Part shown: positions 50,833 to 60,053 of the stretch, one piece after another
How positions within the stretch are numbered: the stretch's first letter is position 1
How the letters are laid out: the number at the start of each line of letters is the position of its first letter
Source: an uncultured Clostridia bacterium
GTDB lineage: Bacteria > Bacillota > Clostridia > Christensenellales > Borkfalkiaceae
DNA: 64,000 bases
Assembly (NCBI GenBank): GCA_947631925.1
Contig: CANRNE010000011.1
Coordinates: 1-64,000, forward strand
Reading direction: 5' to 3'
Made by a program: the position numbers and the translations under genes
The notes under the pieces: model-generated
Told to the model about the DNA's origin: nothing
The model's database searches: none
Seen by the model: only the letters and a program-made list of their open reading frames with translations

Positions 50833-51855
50833 ATGAACGAAGAAAAACGCAAGGCGCTCGACGCCGTTCTCTCGCAGATTGAGAAGGCGTACGGCAAGGG
50901 CTCCATCATGAAGCTCGGACAGGACGCGGGCAACACGGACATCGAGGTTATCCCCTCGGGCTGTCTCGCCCTCGACCTCGCGCTCGGCATCGGGGGGTTT
51001 CCCCGCGGCAGAATGATTGAAATCTACGGCCCCGAATCTTCGGGCAAGACGACGGTCGCCCTGCACGCAGTCGCCGAAGCACAGAAGGCGGGCGGCATCG
51101 CCGCATTTGTGGACGCGGAGCACGCCCTCGACCCCGTCTATGCGAAGAAACTCGGCGTCAATCTCGACGAGCTGTACGTCTCCCAGCCCGACACGGGGGA
51201 ACAGGCGCTCGACATCGTGGACGCACTCGTGCGCTCCTCGGCGGTGGACATCATCGTCATCGACTCCGTCGCCGCCCTCACGCCCAAGGCGGAGATAGAG
51301 GGGGACATGGGAGATTCCCACGTCGGTCTTCAGGCGCGCCTCATGTCGCAGGCGCTCCGCAAGCTCACCGCCATCGTCAACAAGTCCAAGACGTGCGTCA
51401 TCTTCATCAACCAGCTCCGCGAGAAGGTGGGCGTCATGTTCGGCAATCCCGAGGTCACCCCGGGCGGCAAGGCGCTCAAATTCTATGCCTCCATCCGCGT
51501 CGATATCCGCAAGATTGACACCCTCAAGGACGCCGACGGGGCGGCAGGCAACCGCACCCGCGCCAAGGTCGTCAAGAACAAGCTCGCACCTCCCTTCCGT
51601 CAGGCGGAATTTGACATCATGTACGGCGAGGGCGTCTCGCAGGAGGGCTGTGTCATCGACCTCGGCATTCAGTACGATATCATCAAGAAGAGCGGCGCAT
51701 GGTTCAGCTACAACGACAACAAGGTCGCCAACGGCAGAGAGCGCATGCGGCAGTTCCTCAAGGACAACCCCGAACTCATGGCGGAGATGATGGAGAAGAT
51801 TCGCGTCGCCGCAAAGGGTGCCCCCGTCGACGAAGTGGCGGGCATCGAAGAATAA
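50833..51855 (+). CDS. recA: Recombinase A
   Basis: 340 residues. Walker A GPESSGKT (66-73), Walker B region [11 protein letters not shown]1/L2 loop region ([36 protein letters not shown]), all canonical. It catalyses homologous strand exchange and activates LexA cleavage. AAGGAGAATATCC SD. A CGAAC-type LexA box was looked for and not found upstream; the promoter is not obvious (A/T-rich TAAAAT at about 50806). Confidence 0.98.
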   Translation: MNEEKRKALDAVLSQIEKAYGKGSIMKLGQDAGNTDIEVIPSGCLALDLALGIGGFPRGRMIEIYGPESSGKTTVALHAVAEAQKAGGIAAFVDAEHALDPVYAKKLGVNLDELYVSQPDTGEQALDIVDALVRSSAVDIIVIDSVAALTPKAEIEGDMGDSHVGLQARLMSQALRKLTAIVNKSKTCVIFINQLREKVGVMFGNPEVTPGGKALKFYASIRVDIRKIDTLKDADGAAGNRTRAKVVKNKLAPPFRQAEFDIMYGEGVSQEGCVIDLGIQYDIIKKSGAWFSYNDNKVANGRERMRQFLKDNPELMAEMMEKIRVAAKGAPVDEVAGIEE

Positions 51856-51892
51856 TTCGCCCAAACGGGCAAACCGTCTGAAAAGTTAATCC

Positions 51893-53803
51893 ATGAAACA
51901 TCAATTTATCAAAGCCGCGGCAGTCAGTCCCGACCTTCGGGTCGCCGACCCCGCTTACAACGCGCAGAAAATCATAGAGGCCATCGAGACGGAGGAGAAA
52001 AAGGGGTGCGAACTTCTCGTCTTCCCCGAGCTCTCCCTCTCGGGCTACACCTGCGGGGACCTCTTCCTCCAGCGCACGCTTTTGGAGGGCTGTCTCGACG
52101 CGCTCGATTTGGTCGCCAAGGCCACACAAGACAAGACGATGCTCGTCTTTGTCGGGCTCCCCGTGGCGGACAGGGAAAAGCTCTACAACTGCGCCGCGGC
52201 AATCTCGGGCGGGAGAGTCCTCGCCCTCGTCGCCAAGAGCTATCTCCCCGACCACAACGAATTCTATGAGGGTCGGCATTTCTCGAGCGGGCAGGATGCG
52301 GACAGCTGTATCCGTCTGAGGAGCGGCAGCGCGTCGCTCTCTCCCCGCGTGCTCGTCTATGACGAGGCGCATCCCGAAATTCTCATCGCCTGCGAGATTT
52401 GCGAGGACTTCTGGGTCCCCGTCTCCCCGTCCGTTTCCCATTGCAAGCACGGCGCGAGCATCGTCGTCAACCTCTCGGCGAGCAACGAACTCGTCGGCAA
52501 GCGCGAATACCGCCACACCCTCATCGCGGCACAGACGGGCAAGAACATCTGCGGCTATGTCTACTGCGGCGCAGGGGTGGGGGAGAGTACCTCCGACTCC
52601 GTCTTTGCCGCCAACAACATGATTTATGAAAACGGCGCCTGCCTTGCGGAGAGCGTCCCCTTCGGAAACGGCATCTGTGAGGCGGAGATTGACGTCGGTT
52701 TCCTGCTCAACGAGCGCCGCCGCAAGACTTCCTATCGGAATTTTGACGCGGAGGAGGACAAGGAGTACATTTGGTGCCCCGCGAAGTTTGTGACGGACGG
52801 GGATTTGACTCTTCGGAACATCGACCCCCTGCCCTTCGTCCCGCACGGGGAGGATTGCCGCGCCGACCTCATCTTCGACATACAGGCAAACGCCCTCGCC
52901 CGCCGCATTGCCCATACCCATGTCCGCGGTGCGGTGCTCGGAATCTCGGGCGGCCTCGACAGCACGCTCGCCCTTCTCGTCACCTGCCGCGCCTTCGATT
53001 TGCTCGGAAAATCCCGCAAGGACATCGTGGGAATTTCCATGCCCTGCTTCGGAACTTCCAAGGGCACGAAGAGCAACGCGGACGCCCTCATGCAGGCGCT
53101 CGGCGTCACCGCGAGAAAGATTGACATCTCCGCCACCGTGCAAAGGCACTTCAAGGATATCGGGCACGACCCCGACGTTCTCAATTCCGCCTACGAAAAC
53201 GCGCAGGCGCGCTACCGCACGATGGTGCTCATGGACATCGCGAATGAGGAAAATTCCCTCGTCGTCGGCACGGGCGACCTCTCCGAACTCGCCCTCGGCT
53301 GGTGCACCTACAACGGCGACCACATGAGCATGTATGCGGTAAATGCCTCCGTCCCCAAGACGCTCGTGCGCTATCTCGTCCTCGCCGAGGCCCACCGTTT
53401 GGGCGGCGACACGGAAAAAGTTTTGAGCCGCGTTTTGAATACTTCCATCTCGCCCGAACTTCTCCCCCCCGACAAGCAGGGGAACATCACGCAGAAGACG
53501 GAGGACCTCATCGGGCCCTACGAACTCACCGACTTCTACCTCTATCACTTCCTGCGCAGAGGGGACTCGCCCGCCAAGACGCTCTACCTCGCCGAGCGCG
53601 CATTCGGGGAAAAATACGACCGCGCGACGCTGAAGAAGTGGCTTGTGTCCTTTTATAAGAGGTTTTTCGCCCAGCAATTCAAGCGCAACTGCGTCCCCGA
53701 CGGCGTGAAAGTGGGCTCCGTCTCGCTCTCCCCGCGCGCCGACCTGCGCATGCCCTCCGACGCCTCTTGCGCCCTCTTCCTCTTGGAAGCCGAAGACCTT
53801 TGA
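51893..53803 (+). CDS. nadE: Glutamine-dependent NAD+ synthetase
   Basis: 636 residues, two-domain form. The N-terminal nitrilase-type glutaminase (about 1-280) has Glu in FPELSLSGY, Lys in AKSYLPDHNEFYE and Cys in CEICEDFWVP. The C-terminal ATP-dependent NAD synthase (about 320-636) has the PP-loop GISGGLDSTLAL. It converts nicotinate adenine dinucleotide to NAD+. It follows recA by 37 bases without a terminator. Confidence 0.96.
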   Translation: MKHQFIKAAAVSPDLRVADPAYNAQKIIEAIETEEKKGCELLVFPELSLSGYTCGDLFLQRTLLEGCLDALDLVAKATQDKTMLVFVGLPVADREKLYNCAAAISGGRVLALVAKSYLPDHNEFYEGRHFSSGQDADSCIRLRSGSASLSPRVLVYDEAHPEILIACEICEDFWVPVSPSVSHCKHGASIVVNLSASNELVGKREYRHTLIAAQTGKNICGYVYCGAGVGESTSDSVFAANNMIYENGACLAESVPFGNGICEAEIDVGFLLNERRRKTSYRNFDAEEDKEYIWCPAKFVTDGDLTLRNIDPLPFVPHGEDCRADLIFDIQANALARRIAHTHVRGAVLGISGGLDSTLALLVTCRAFDLLGKSRKDIVGISMPCFGTSKGTKSNADALMQALGVTARKIDISATVQRHFKDIGHDPDVLNSAYENAQARYRTMVLMDIANEENSLVVGTGDLSELALGWCTYNGDHMSMYAVNASVPKTLVRYLVLAEAHRLGGDTEKVLSRVLNTSISPELLPPDKQGNITQKTEDLIGPYELTDFYLYHFLRRGDSPAKTLYLAERAFGEKYDRATLKKWLVSFYKRFFAQQFKRNCVPDGVKVGSVSLSPRADLRMPSDASCALFLLEAEDL

Positions 53804-53819
53804 GGCCGCTTCTTCATCT

Positions 53820-53862
53820 TGTCATCAGGGCCAAGCCGCGAAGCGGCGCGTGGAGAAATCTC
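53820..53862 (+). repeat. Intergenic repeat 2, copy 2
   Basis: Shares GCGCGTGGAGAAATCTC and the preceding CCAAGC/GCGAAGCG block with 13239-13280. Confidence 0.6.
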
Positions 53863-53900
53863 ACGCGCGTACCTTAATAGAATCCCAAAAATCGCATACG

Positions 53901-53934
53901 AAAAAAAGAGTTAGCAATCGCTAACTTTTTTTTG
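53901..53934 (+). terminator. Terminator of nadE that embeds operator copy 1
   Basis: Stem of AAAAAGAGTTAGC / GCTAACTTTTTTTT type. Its core GTTAGCAATCGCTAAC (53910-53925) has the same palindromic form as the three sites downstream of the feo promoter. Confidence 0.75.
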
Positions 53935-53952
53935 AAAATTGCCGAAAAACAG

Positions 53953-53982
53953 TTGACAAAGGGGGGTTCGGTGTGATAAAAT
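53953..53982 (+). promoter_or_regulatory. Promoter of the feo operon
   Basis: TTGACA and TAAAAT with 18-base spacing, G-rich spacer. Confidence 0.65.
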
Positions 53983-53989
53983 CATCATA

Positions 53990-54070
53990 GTTCGCAGATG
54001 CGAACTGCTTTTTCGGGAAGCGGTTAGCAGATGCGAACAAACTTTGGATAAAGAGTTCGCAATGGCGAAC
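53990..54070 (+). promoter_or_regulatory. Three-site operator cluster for feoA
   Basis: Palindromes GTTCGCAGATGCGAAC (53990-54005), GTTAGCAGATGCGAAC (54023-54038) and GTTCGCAATGGCGAAC (54055-54070), with starts spaced 33 and 32 bases (three helical turns). All lie between the -10 and the ATG, where a bound repressor would block transcription. A fourth copy is in the nadE terminator. The regulator is unknown; a DtxR/MntR- or Fur-type metal sensor is the natural guess. Confidence 0.7.
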
Positions 54071-54099
54071 CGCGCCGCGAAGAGGCGCAAGGAGACTGT

Positions 54100-54312
54100 A
54101 TGCCGCTCATTTTGGCACCCGTGGGGCAGGAAGTCCGCATCGTGCGGATAGCGCTCGACGAAAAAACCACCAAACACCTGCTCAATCTCGGGATTCTCGC
54201 GGGGGAGACGATTACCGTCCTCTCGGCGAGCGGGGGAAGCACCGTCTGCCGCGTCAAGGAGGGGCGTCTCGCCCTCGACAGACAAGTAGCATCCCGCATT
54301 TTTGTCGCATAA
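54100..54312 (+). CDS. feoA: FeoA-domain protein 1
   Basis: 70 residues, SH3-like FeoA fold (LNLGILAGETITVLSASGG). It binds FeoB and stimulates ferrous iron uptake. AAGGAG SD. First gene after the operator cluster. Confidence 0.85.
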   Translation: MPLILAPVGQEVRIVRIALDEKTTKHLLNLGILAGETITVLSASGGSTVCRVKEGRLALDRQVASRIFVA

Positions 54313-54337
54313 ATCTCTTTGGAGGTAGTTCTCTTTT

Positions 54338-54571
54338 ATGGAAAAGAAACTCAATGAATTTTCCGTCGGCGAGCGGGGCACAGTCAAGCTCGTCGCGGGA
54401 GAGGGAAGGCTGCGTCGCCGCCTCTTCGACATGGGGGTAACCCCGGGCGCCGATGTCCTTCTTCGTAAGAAGGCTCCCTTGGGCGACCCCTTGGAAGTCA
54501 CCATCCGCGGCTATGAGCTCACCCTCAGAAAGACGGAGGCCGAGCTCGTTACAATGGAGGTGAAATCATGA
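54338..54571 (+). CDS. feoA: FeoA-domain protein 2
   Basis: 77 residues, FeoA fold with the more typical RLFDMGVTPGADVLLRKKAPLGDP core and the GYELTLRKTEAELV end. Two FeoA paralogues in front of feoB are common in Clostridia. It overlaps the feoB start by 4 bases. GGAGG SD. Confidence 0.92.
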   Translation: MEKKLNEFSVGERGTVKLVAGEGRLRRRLFDMGVTPGADVLLRKKAPLGDPLEVTIRGYELTLRKTEAELVTMEVKS

Positions 54572-56949
54572 TGAAGTTCGCTTTGGCAGGCAATCCCAAC
54601 TGCGGGAAGACCACTCTTTTCAACCTTCTCACAGGGTCCACGGCATATGTCGGCAACTGGCCCGGCGTCACGGTGGATAAGCGCGAGGGGACGTATAAGC
54701 GCGGCGAGGAGCCCGTCAAAATCGTCGACCTGCCCGGTATCTACTCCCTGTCTCCCTACACGCCCGAGGAAGTCATCTCCCGCAATTTCATCCTCGATGA
54801 AAAGCCCGAATGCGTCATCAACATCGTCGACGCGACCAACCTCGAGCGCAACCTGTACCTCACCACCCAGCTGATGGAGATAGACGTCCCCGTCATCATC
54901 GCCCTCAACATGATGGACGCGGTCGAAAAGAGCGGGGACGAGATTGACGCCAAGGAGCTCGAGAAAAAGATTGGCCTTCCCGTCGTCGCCATCTCCGCAC
55001 TCAAGGGGGAGGGCATCAAGGAGCTCATGGACAGGGCAATCTCCTGCGCGAAGACGCCGCGGGAGGGGACGACCGTCCTGCACGATTCCCCCCTTGCCCA
55101 CCTCGTGCGCGACGTCACCATCGCCCTCAAGGGCGCCAAGGTGGATGCACCCCTCTTTCACGCCGTAAAACTCGCCGAGATGGACGAGATTGAAGTGGGC
55201 ATGCACCCCGAACTCGTCAAGATGGTGGAGGAATTCAAGTCCACCTTCGAGGACGACACCTTCGGCAGCGACCTCGAGGCCGTCGTCGCGGACGCAAGAT
55301 ATAAATACATCTCCGCCAACTATTCGGCGGCATACAGAAAGAAGGAGAGACGGGAACAGCTCACGAAGAGCGACCGTGCGGACCGCATTCTCACCAACAA
55401 ATGGCTGGGAATTCCCATCTTCATCGTCATTTTGTTCTTCGTGTTCCACTTCACCTTTTCCGAAGACCTCTTCTTTATAGGCGGCTGGGCGAACCTCGCG
55501 GGAACGCCGCTGCCCACCTTGGAAGAGCTCGGCTACCCTGTGGAAAATCCCGGCGTCACCCTGCTCGCCTGCTTCTATGACGGCGCGGTCTTTTCGCCCG
55601 GCGTCATGTTGACCAACGTCTGGTCGTGGCTTCTCGACTGGGTGGGGGAACTTTTGGGCCTCATCACGAGGAACGCCCCGCTCTGGGTTGGCAGCTTCGT
55701 CGGGGACGGCATCTGGGGAGGCCTCTCCGCCGTGCTCGGCTTCCTGCCGCAGATTCTTACCCTCTTTTTGTTCTTCTCCATCTTGGAAGATTCGGGCTAC
55801 ATGGCGCGCGTCGCCTTCATCATGGACCGCATCTTCCGCAGATTCGGGCTCTCCGGCCGCGCATTCATGCCCATGATTATGGGCTTCGGCTGTAGCCTTC
55901 CCGCGATGATTAACACGAGGACGCTCGCCGACGACAGGGAGCGCACGGCAACCATCCGCGTCATTCCCTTCTTCTCCTGCGGGGCAAAACTGCCCATTCT
56001 CACCGCAATCGCGGGCGGCATCGTCACCTATTTCGAAATTGGCAATGCCGACCTCATCACCTACGGAATGTATCTCATCGGAATTGTAGTTGCCATCGCC
56101 GCGGTCATCCTCATGCGGAACACGACGATGCGCGGCGACGTCCCGCCCTTCATCATGGAGCTCCCCGCCTACCATGCGCCGCTCTTCAAGGGGCTGATGA
56201 TACACCTCTGGGATAAGACCAAGCACTTCATCAAGAAGGCGTTCACCATCATCTTTGCCTCCACCATCGTCGTCTGGTTCCTCTCCAACTTCTCCTGGAA
56301 TTGGCACTTCCTGCCCGAGGAAATTGAGTATGAGGGGGAAACAATCCTCGCCAACCTGCACGCAGACCAAAGTATTTTGGGCTCCATCGGCATGCTCATT
56401 CAGCCCATCTTTACGCCGCTCGGTTTCGGCTCGCAGCTCGGGGAAAACGGCTGGGTCTTCGCCGTCGCCGCCCTCTCCGGTCTCGTCGCGAAGGAGAACG
56501 TTATCGCAACCTTCGGCACCCTCGCCGCCTGCGTCGCGGGCAAGTACATCGCGACGGGGGAGGGCATCGAAGAGGCGGTCATCATGATTGGGGCAAATCC
56601 CGAAATCACCGTCTCCGCGCTCATCGCCTTCATCGCCTTCAACATGACTACCATTCCCTGCTTTGCGGCATGCGCCACGGCAAAGGCGGAGCTCCCCGAG
56701 GGCAAGTTCAAGTGGACGCTCCTCTTCTGGGTCGCCACGTCCTATGTCGTCTCGATGATGATTTACCTCATCGGCTGGGAGAAATCGTGGTGGACGGTAT
56801 TCATCTTCGCAGCCCTCATCGCGGCGGCCGTCACGGGCATTGTCTTCTGGAATAAAAAACACCCCGTCACGAAAGACGAGGCATCCATGTCCGAGACAGA
56901 GCCTCTCGAAGAGGTCGCAATCACGGACGATAAGGAGCAAAAATCATGA
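54568..56949 (+). CDS. feoB: Ferrous iron transporter FeoB
   Basis: 793 residues. N-terminal G domain: G1 GNPNCGKTT, G2 GNWPGVTVDKREG, G3 DLPGIYSLSPY, G4 NMMD, then a GDI-like helical region and a C-terminal membrane domain with two Gate domains (GFGCSLPAM and a matching C-terminal CFAACAT segment with Cys). It imports Fe(II). Adjacent ATGs at 54568 and 54571. ATGA overlap with the next small gene. Confidence 0.97.
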   Translation: MMKFALAGNPNCGKTTLFNLLTGSTAYVGNWPGVTVDKREGTYKRGEEPVKIVDLPGIYSLSPYTPEEVISRNFILDEKPECVINIVDATNLERNLYLTTQLMEIDVPVIIALNMMDAVEKSGDEIDAKELEKKIGLPVVAISALKGEGIKELMDRAISCAKTPREGTTVLHDSPLAHLVRDVTIALKGAKVDAPLFHAVKLAEMDEIEVGMHPELVKMVEEFKSTFEDDTFGSDLEAVVADARYKYISANYSAAYRKKERREQLTKSDRADRILTNKWLGIPIFIVILFFVFHFTFSEDLFFIGGWANLAGTPLPTLEELGYPVENPGVTLLACFYDGAVFSPGVMLTNVWSWLLDWVGELLGLITRNAPLWVGSFVGDGIWGGLSAVLGFLPQILTLFLFFSILEDSGYMARVAFIMDRIFRRFGLSGRAFMPMIMGFGCSLPAMINTRTLADDRERTATIRVIPFFSCGAKLPILTAIAGGIVTYFEIGNADLITYGMYLIGIVVAIAAVILMRNTTMRGDVPPFIMELPAYHAPLFKGLMIHLWDKTKHFIKKAFTIIFASTIVVWFLSNFSWNWHFLPEEIEYEGETILANLHADQSILGSIGMLIQPIFTPLGFGSQLGENGWVFAVAALSGLVAKENVIATFGTLAACVAGKYIATGEGIEEAVIMIGANPEITVSALIAFIAFNMTTIPCFAACATAKAELPEGKFKWTLLFWVATSYVVSMMIYLIGWEKSWWTVFIFAALIAAAVTGIVFWNKKHPVTKDEASMSETEPLEEVAITDDKEQKS

Positions 56950-57107
56950 GCTGGTGGGAAATTCTCCTCATCATCGCGGCGGCGCTCTTCGTGGCCGCGG
57001 TCATCGGCGTATCACTCTACAGAAAGTCAAAGGGGAAGACTTCCTGCGGCTGCGACTGCGCAAACTGTGCGGGCTGCTCTGCCTGCAAGAACAGAAAGGT
57101 AAAATAG
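56946..57107 (+). CDS. FeoB-associated Cys-rich membrane protein
   Basis: 53 residues: one membrane helix (about 5-24) followed by a basic patch and a Cys-rich tail (CGCDCANCAGCSAC). Small proteins of this layout are typically encoded directly after feoB in Clostridia and Desulfovibrio relatives, and are thought to bind iron for FeoB. Start overlaps the feoB stop (ATGA). Confidence 0.88.
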   Translation: MSWWEILLIIAAALFVAAVIGVSLYRKSKGKTSCGCDCANCAGCSACKNRKVK

Positions 57108-57136
57108 CTCATTCATACAATCTCCATAAAATCTTC

Positions 57137-57170
57137 GCAAAACGGCTCTCCCTCGGGAGAGCCGTTTTGC
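57137..57170. terminator. Bidirectional terminator between feo and the ABC pair
   Basis: Perfect GCAAAACGGCTCTCC / GGAGAGCCGTTTTGC hairpin, A-run and T-run inside the arms, between convergent genes. Confidence 0.85.
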
Positions 57171-57171
57171 A

Positions 57172-59103
57172 TTACTCGATGGCTTTGAGCGAATCGTTCA
57201 TGTCGATTTTCGTAATCTTCCGCCTGAGCAAGAGGGTGGAAAGCAGGGTGAAGAGGACGGAAAGCAGCGGCGCCGCAAACCAGACATAGATATGGATGGC
57301 GGACAGCGCGCCCACCTCGAGCAGGGTGAAGACAAACTGCGTGAGCAGGGCGCCGAAGGGGACGCCGAGAAGGGTGCCTATCGTGCCCGTGATGTAAATT
57401 TCGCGGTACACATACATGGCGACTTCCCCTTGGTGGTAGCCGAGCACCATGAGCGTCGCGAGTTCCCTCTCCCGCTCCGAGATGTTGATGGTCGCGAGCG
57501 TGTAGATGACGACGAGATTGAGAAGAGCGGCGAAGAGCACGACGACGACACCGACTGCAATCATCGCCTTGGTTCCGATGTCCTGAAAGATACAGCAGTC
57601 GAGGACGGCGAGCCCCGCAAGCACGAGCGCCGTGGACGCCATCACCGCGACTACCGTCATCGCAAACCGCATCTTGAAGCGCAAGACGTTGCGCATCGTC
57701 GACTTATATGTGAAGGAGAGCCTGTTCCAGAGCACGGGAATGTGTTCGAGGAAGACCTTTTTCCCGGGGCGGGGCGCCTTGGGACGGAGCTGGGAAGCGG
57801 GCGCCTCGGAGAGCTTTTTAAGGCCCGCAAACGCCGTCGCCGCGACCGTCGAGATGCAGATAATCGACGCCACTATCATGAAGAAGGCGAGGGAGACATG
57901 GGCGGGGAAGGGCAGCATGTCGAAGTTCCAGTTGAAGTTGATATAGATGATATAGGCGAGCCCGATGCTTGCACCGTATCCACCCGCCGCACCCAAGACC
58001 GTCCCAATCGCCGCAAAGAGGAGATATTTCGAGAGGATTTGCATGGGGGAGTAGCCGAGCGTCGCACAGCAGGCAATCTGCGCGCGTTCCTCGTCGAGCA
58101 GGCGGGTCATCGCAGACAGCACGACGAGCAGGGTGACCGCGAGGAAGACCACCATGAGCACATAGCCGATGACTTCCACCTTGTCCGCATAGGTATAATA
58201 GGATTCCAACGTAAAATTCTCGTGCAGGGTGAGAACGCCCACCGCGCCCTCTACGTCCTCGAGCGCCCCTTCCACTTCCTCTTTTGCCGCCTCGATTGCC
58301 CTGTCGTAGTTGTCCGAAAAGAGGGTCGTCGGCATCTCCTTTTTGAGGTAGAGGCTGTTATTCGGGAAAGACATCTCCCGCCCGAACAGGGGGAATTTTT
58401 GCCCGACGAGGTAGAAAATCGCGTCGAGCTCTTGGTAGTCGTCCTCCCTGCCCTCGACGGAAATGGTACTCGGGTCGAGCCGCACGGCGCGGTGCAGGGG
58501 ATTTTCCACGATTTTCGTGACGACAAAGGTGTACGTTGCCGTCTGTTTGAACCCGAGAACGTCGATGGAAACCTCGGCCGTCAGCACGTCTCCGAGGACG
58601 TAGGAATGCAGCTGTTCGGTCCCGCGTTCGACCGCAATCGGAATGCTTCCTGCGGGGGCAGTCGCGGGCATGGGTGCCTCGTCTATCGTCTCGGGCGTGT
58701 TCTGGCGGAGAAAATCCTCCTCGCTTTCGAAGAAATACACCCGCGTCGCGCCCGACCCATACAGCCCCGAAAATTCTGCCTCCACGGTTGCGGGCATGTC
58801 GCTCGGCGTCTCGGAAAAGGGCTTTCCCGTTTCGAAGTCGAGGAATCCGCCCTGCACGACTTCGTAGCCGAGCGCTTCGAGCGCCTCTTGTTTCTCCCCC
58901 AAATCGTTCTCGGCGCGCACGATGATGTCGCTCATCCGCTTCTCTGTGTACAGTTCGTCCATGGCGTAGCGCATCTTGTCCGTCGCCATGCCGATGCCCG
59001 CCGAAAATCCCACGCTGAGAAGCACCATCAAAAACACGGAGACAAACCGTGTGAGATGGCGCCGAAAGGTGCGCGGAAAGGTTTTGAGGTAGCTCTTCAC
59101 CAT
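57172..59103 (-). CDS. FtsX/MacB-type ABC transporter permease
   Basis: 643 residues. One N-terminal helix (about 16-40), a large extracellular domain (about 45-300), three helices (about 310-440), a cytoplasmic link (KKVFLEHIPVLWNRL), and four more helices (about 485-630). It belongs to the type VII ABC family, which does not export substrates in the classical sense but uses ATP for mechanotransmission or peptide handling. It overlaps the ATPase gene by 7 bases. Role unknown (antimicrobial peptide resistance or lipoprotein handling are possible). Confidence 0.82.
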   Translation of the reverse strand: MVKSYLKTFPRTFRRHLTRFVSVFLMVLLSVGFSAGIGMATDKMRYAMDELYTEKRMSDIIVRAENDLGEKQEALEALGYEVVQGGFLDFETGKPFSETPSDMPATVEAEFSGLYGSGATRVYFFESEEDFLRQNTPETIDEAPMPATAPAGSIPIAVERGTEQLHSYVLGDVLTAEVSIDVLGFKQTATYTFVVTKIVENPLHRAVRLDPSTISVEGREDDYQELDAIFYLVGQKFPLFGREMSFPNNSLYLKKEMPTTLFSDNYDRAIEAAKEEVEGALEDVEGAVGVLTLHENFTLESYYTYADKVEVIGYVLMVVFLAVTLLVVLSAMTRLLDEERAQIACCATLGYSPMQILSKYLLFAAIGTVLGAAGGYGASIGLAYIIYINFNWNFDMLPFPAHVSLAFFMIVASIICISTVAATAFAGLKKLSEAPASQLRPKAPRPGKKVFLEHIPVLWNRLSFTYKSTMRNVLRFKMRFAMTVVAVMASTALVLAGLAVLDCCIFQDIGTKAMIAVGVVVVLFAALLNLVVIYTLATINISERERELATLMVLGYHQGEVAMYVYREIYITGTIGTLLGVPFGALLTQFVFTLLEVGALSAIHIYVWFAAPLLSVLFTLLSTLLLRRKITKIDMNDSLKAIE

Positions 59104-59798
59104 TCTAATTCCTCGATGGGGAGGGGGTGTTCGTTGCGCTCGATGCGCTCAATCTCCCCGCTGCGGATATGAAGGACGACGTCGGCAATCTCCTTGAGCG
59201 CGGCGTTGTGCGTGACGACGATGACGAGTTTTTTCTTGGCGCGGGAGACGCCATAGAGCAGTTTTAAGATTTTCTTGCCCGTCTGATAGTCGAGCGCCCC
59301 CGTCGGCTCGTCGCAAAGAAGCAGTTTCGGGTCCTTTGCGATGGCCCTTGCGATGGACACGCGCTGCTGTTCCCCGCCCGAGAGCTGGGAGGGGAAGTTC
59401 GCCATCCGCTCCTTTAAGCCCACTTCCTCGAGCACGGCGGAAGGGGAGAGCGCGTTTTTGCAGATTTCCGTCGCAATCTCCACATTTTCGAGCGCGGTGA
59501 GGTTGGGCATCAGGTTATAAAATTGGAAGACAAACCCGACGTCGTGCCTGCGGTACTCGGTGAGTTCCCGCTTGGAGAGGGCGGTGACGGTTTTTCCGTC
59601 GAGAACAATCTCCCCCGCGCTCGCCGTATCCATCCCGCCCAAGAGGTTGAGAAGGGTGGTTTTGCCCGCCCCCGAGGAGCCGAGCACGACGGCGAACGTC
59701 CCGTCTTCGAGGTCGAAGGAGACGTCCTTTAAGGCATCGACTTTCACCGAGCCCGAAGTATACTGTTTTCCGACGCCGCGGAGGGAAAGATAGCTCAT
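59097..59798 (-). CDS. LolD/MacB-type ABC ATPase
   Basis: 233 residues. Walker [10 protein letters not shown], signature LSGGEQQR, Walker [13 protein letters not shown] and H-loop VTHN. The TGALD motif is characteristic of the LolD/FtsE/BceA group, which pairs with FtsX-type permeases, consistent with the downstream gene. Confidence 0.94.
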   Translation of the reverse strand: MSYLSLRGVGKQYTSGSVKVDALKDVSFDLEDGTFAVVLGSSGAGKTTLLNLLGGMDTASAGEIVLDGKTVTALSKRELTEYRRHDVGFVFQFYNLMPNLTALENVEIATEICKNALSPSAVLEEVGLKERMANFPSQLSGGEQQRVSIARAIAKDPKLLLCDEPTGALDYQTGKKILKLLYGVSRAKKKLVIVVTHNAALKEIADVVLHIRSGEIERIERNEHPLPIEELEW

Positions 59799-59829
59799 GG
59801 CAAACCTCTGAAACTTTCGGCATTCGCAT

Positions 59830-59895
59830 GTTTCGGCAAAATCTTTTCCGAAACTGCCGCCGATTTATTATACCACACAGATGTCAAGGAATAAA
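59830..59895 (-). promoter_or_regulatory. Promoter and leader hairpin of the ABC pair
   Basis: -10 TATAAT (59867-59872) with a weak -35 TTTATT 17 bases away on the minus strand. The leader has an inverted repeat GTTTCGG / CCGAAAC (59830-59854). No BceR-type box was recognised. Confidence 0.5.
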
Positions 59896-59907
59896 CATAA
59901 TTTTTTA

Positions 59908-59946
59908 TTTTCGGCGAAAATCTTTGCGAAAGCAAATTTTTTCGTC
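59908..59946 (+). repeat. Intergenic repeat 1, copy 2
   Basis: Exact TTTTCGGCGAAAATCTTTGC followed by a hairpin partner arm GCAAATTTTTTCGTC. Confidence 0.75.
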
Positions 59947-59989
59947 CTACAAGGCCTCCCCTTTATTAAAAAAATCAAAAAAAAGGGGA

Positions 59990-60031
59990 TTGACAATTAA
60001 AAATGGTTGTAGTATAATGACGAAAACGTCA
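59990..60031 (+). promoter_or_regulatory. Promoter and LacI-like operator of the GH3 gene
   Basis: TTGACA and TATAAT with 17-base spacing (59990-60018). The palindrome TGACGAAAACGTCA (60018-60031) covers the expected start of transcription. Its form is like LacI-family operators. CGTCAG repeats again 5 bases later. Confidence 0.75.
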
Positions 60032-60053
60032 GAAAGACGTCAGGGAGGATGTC

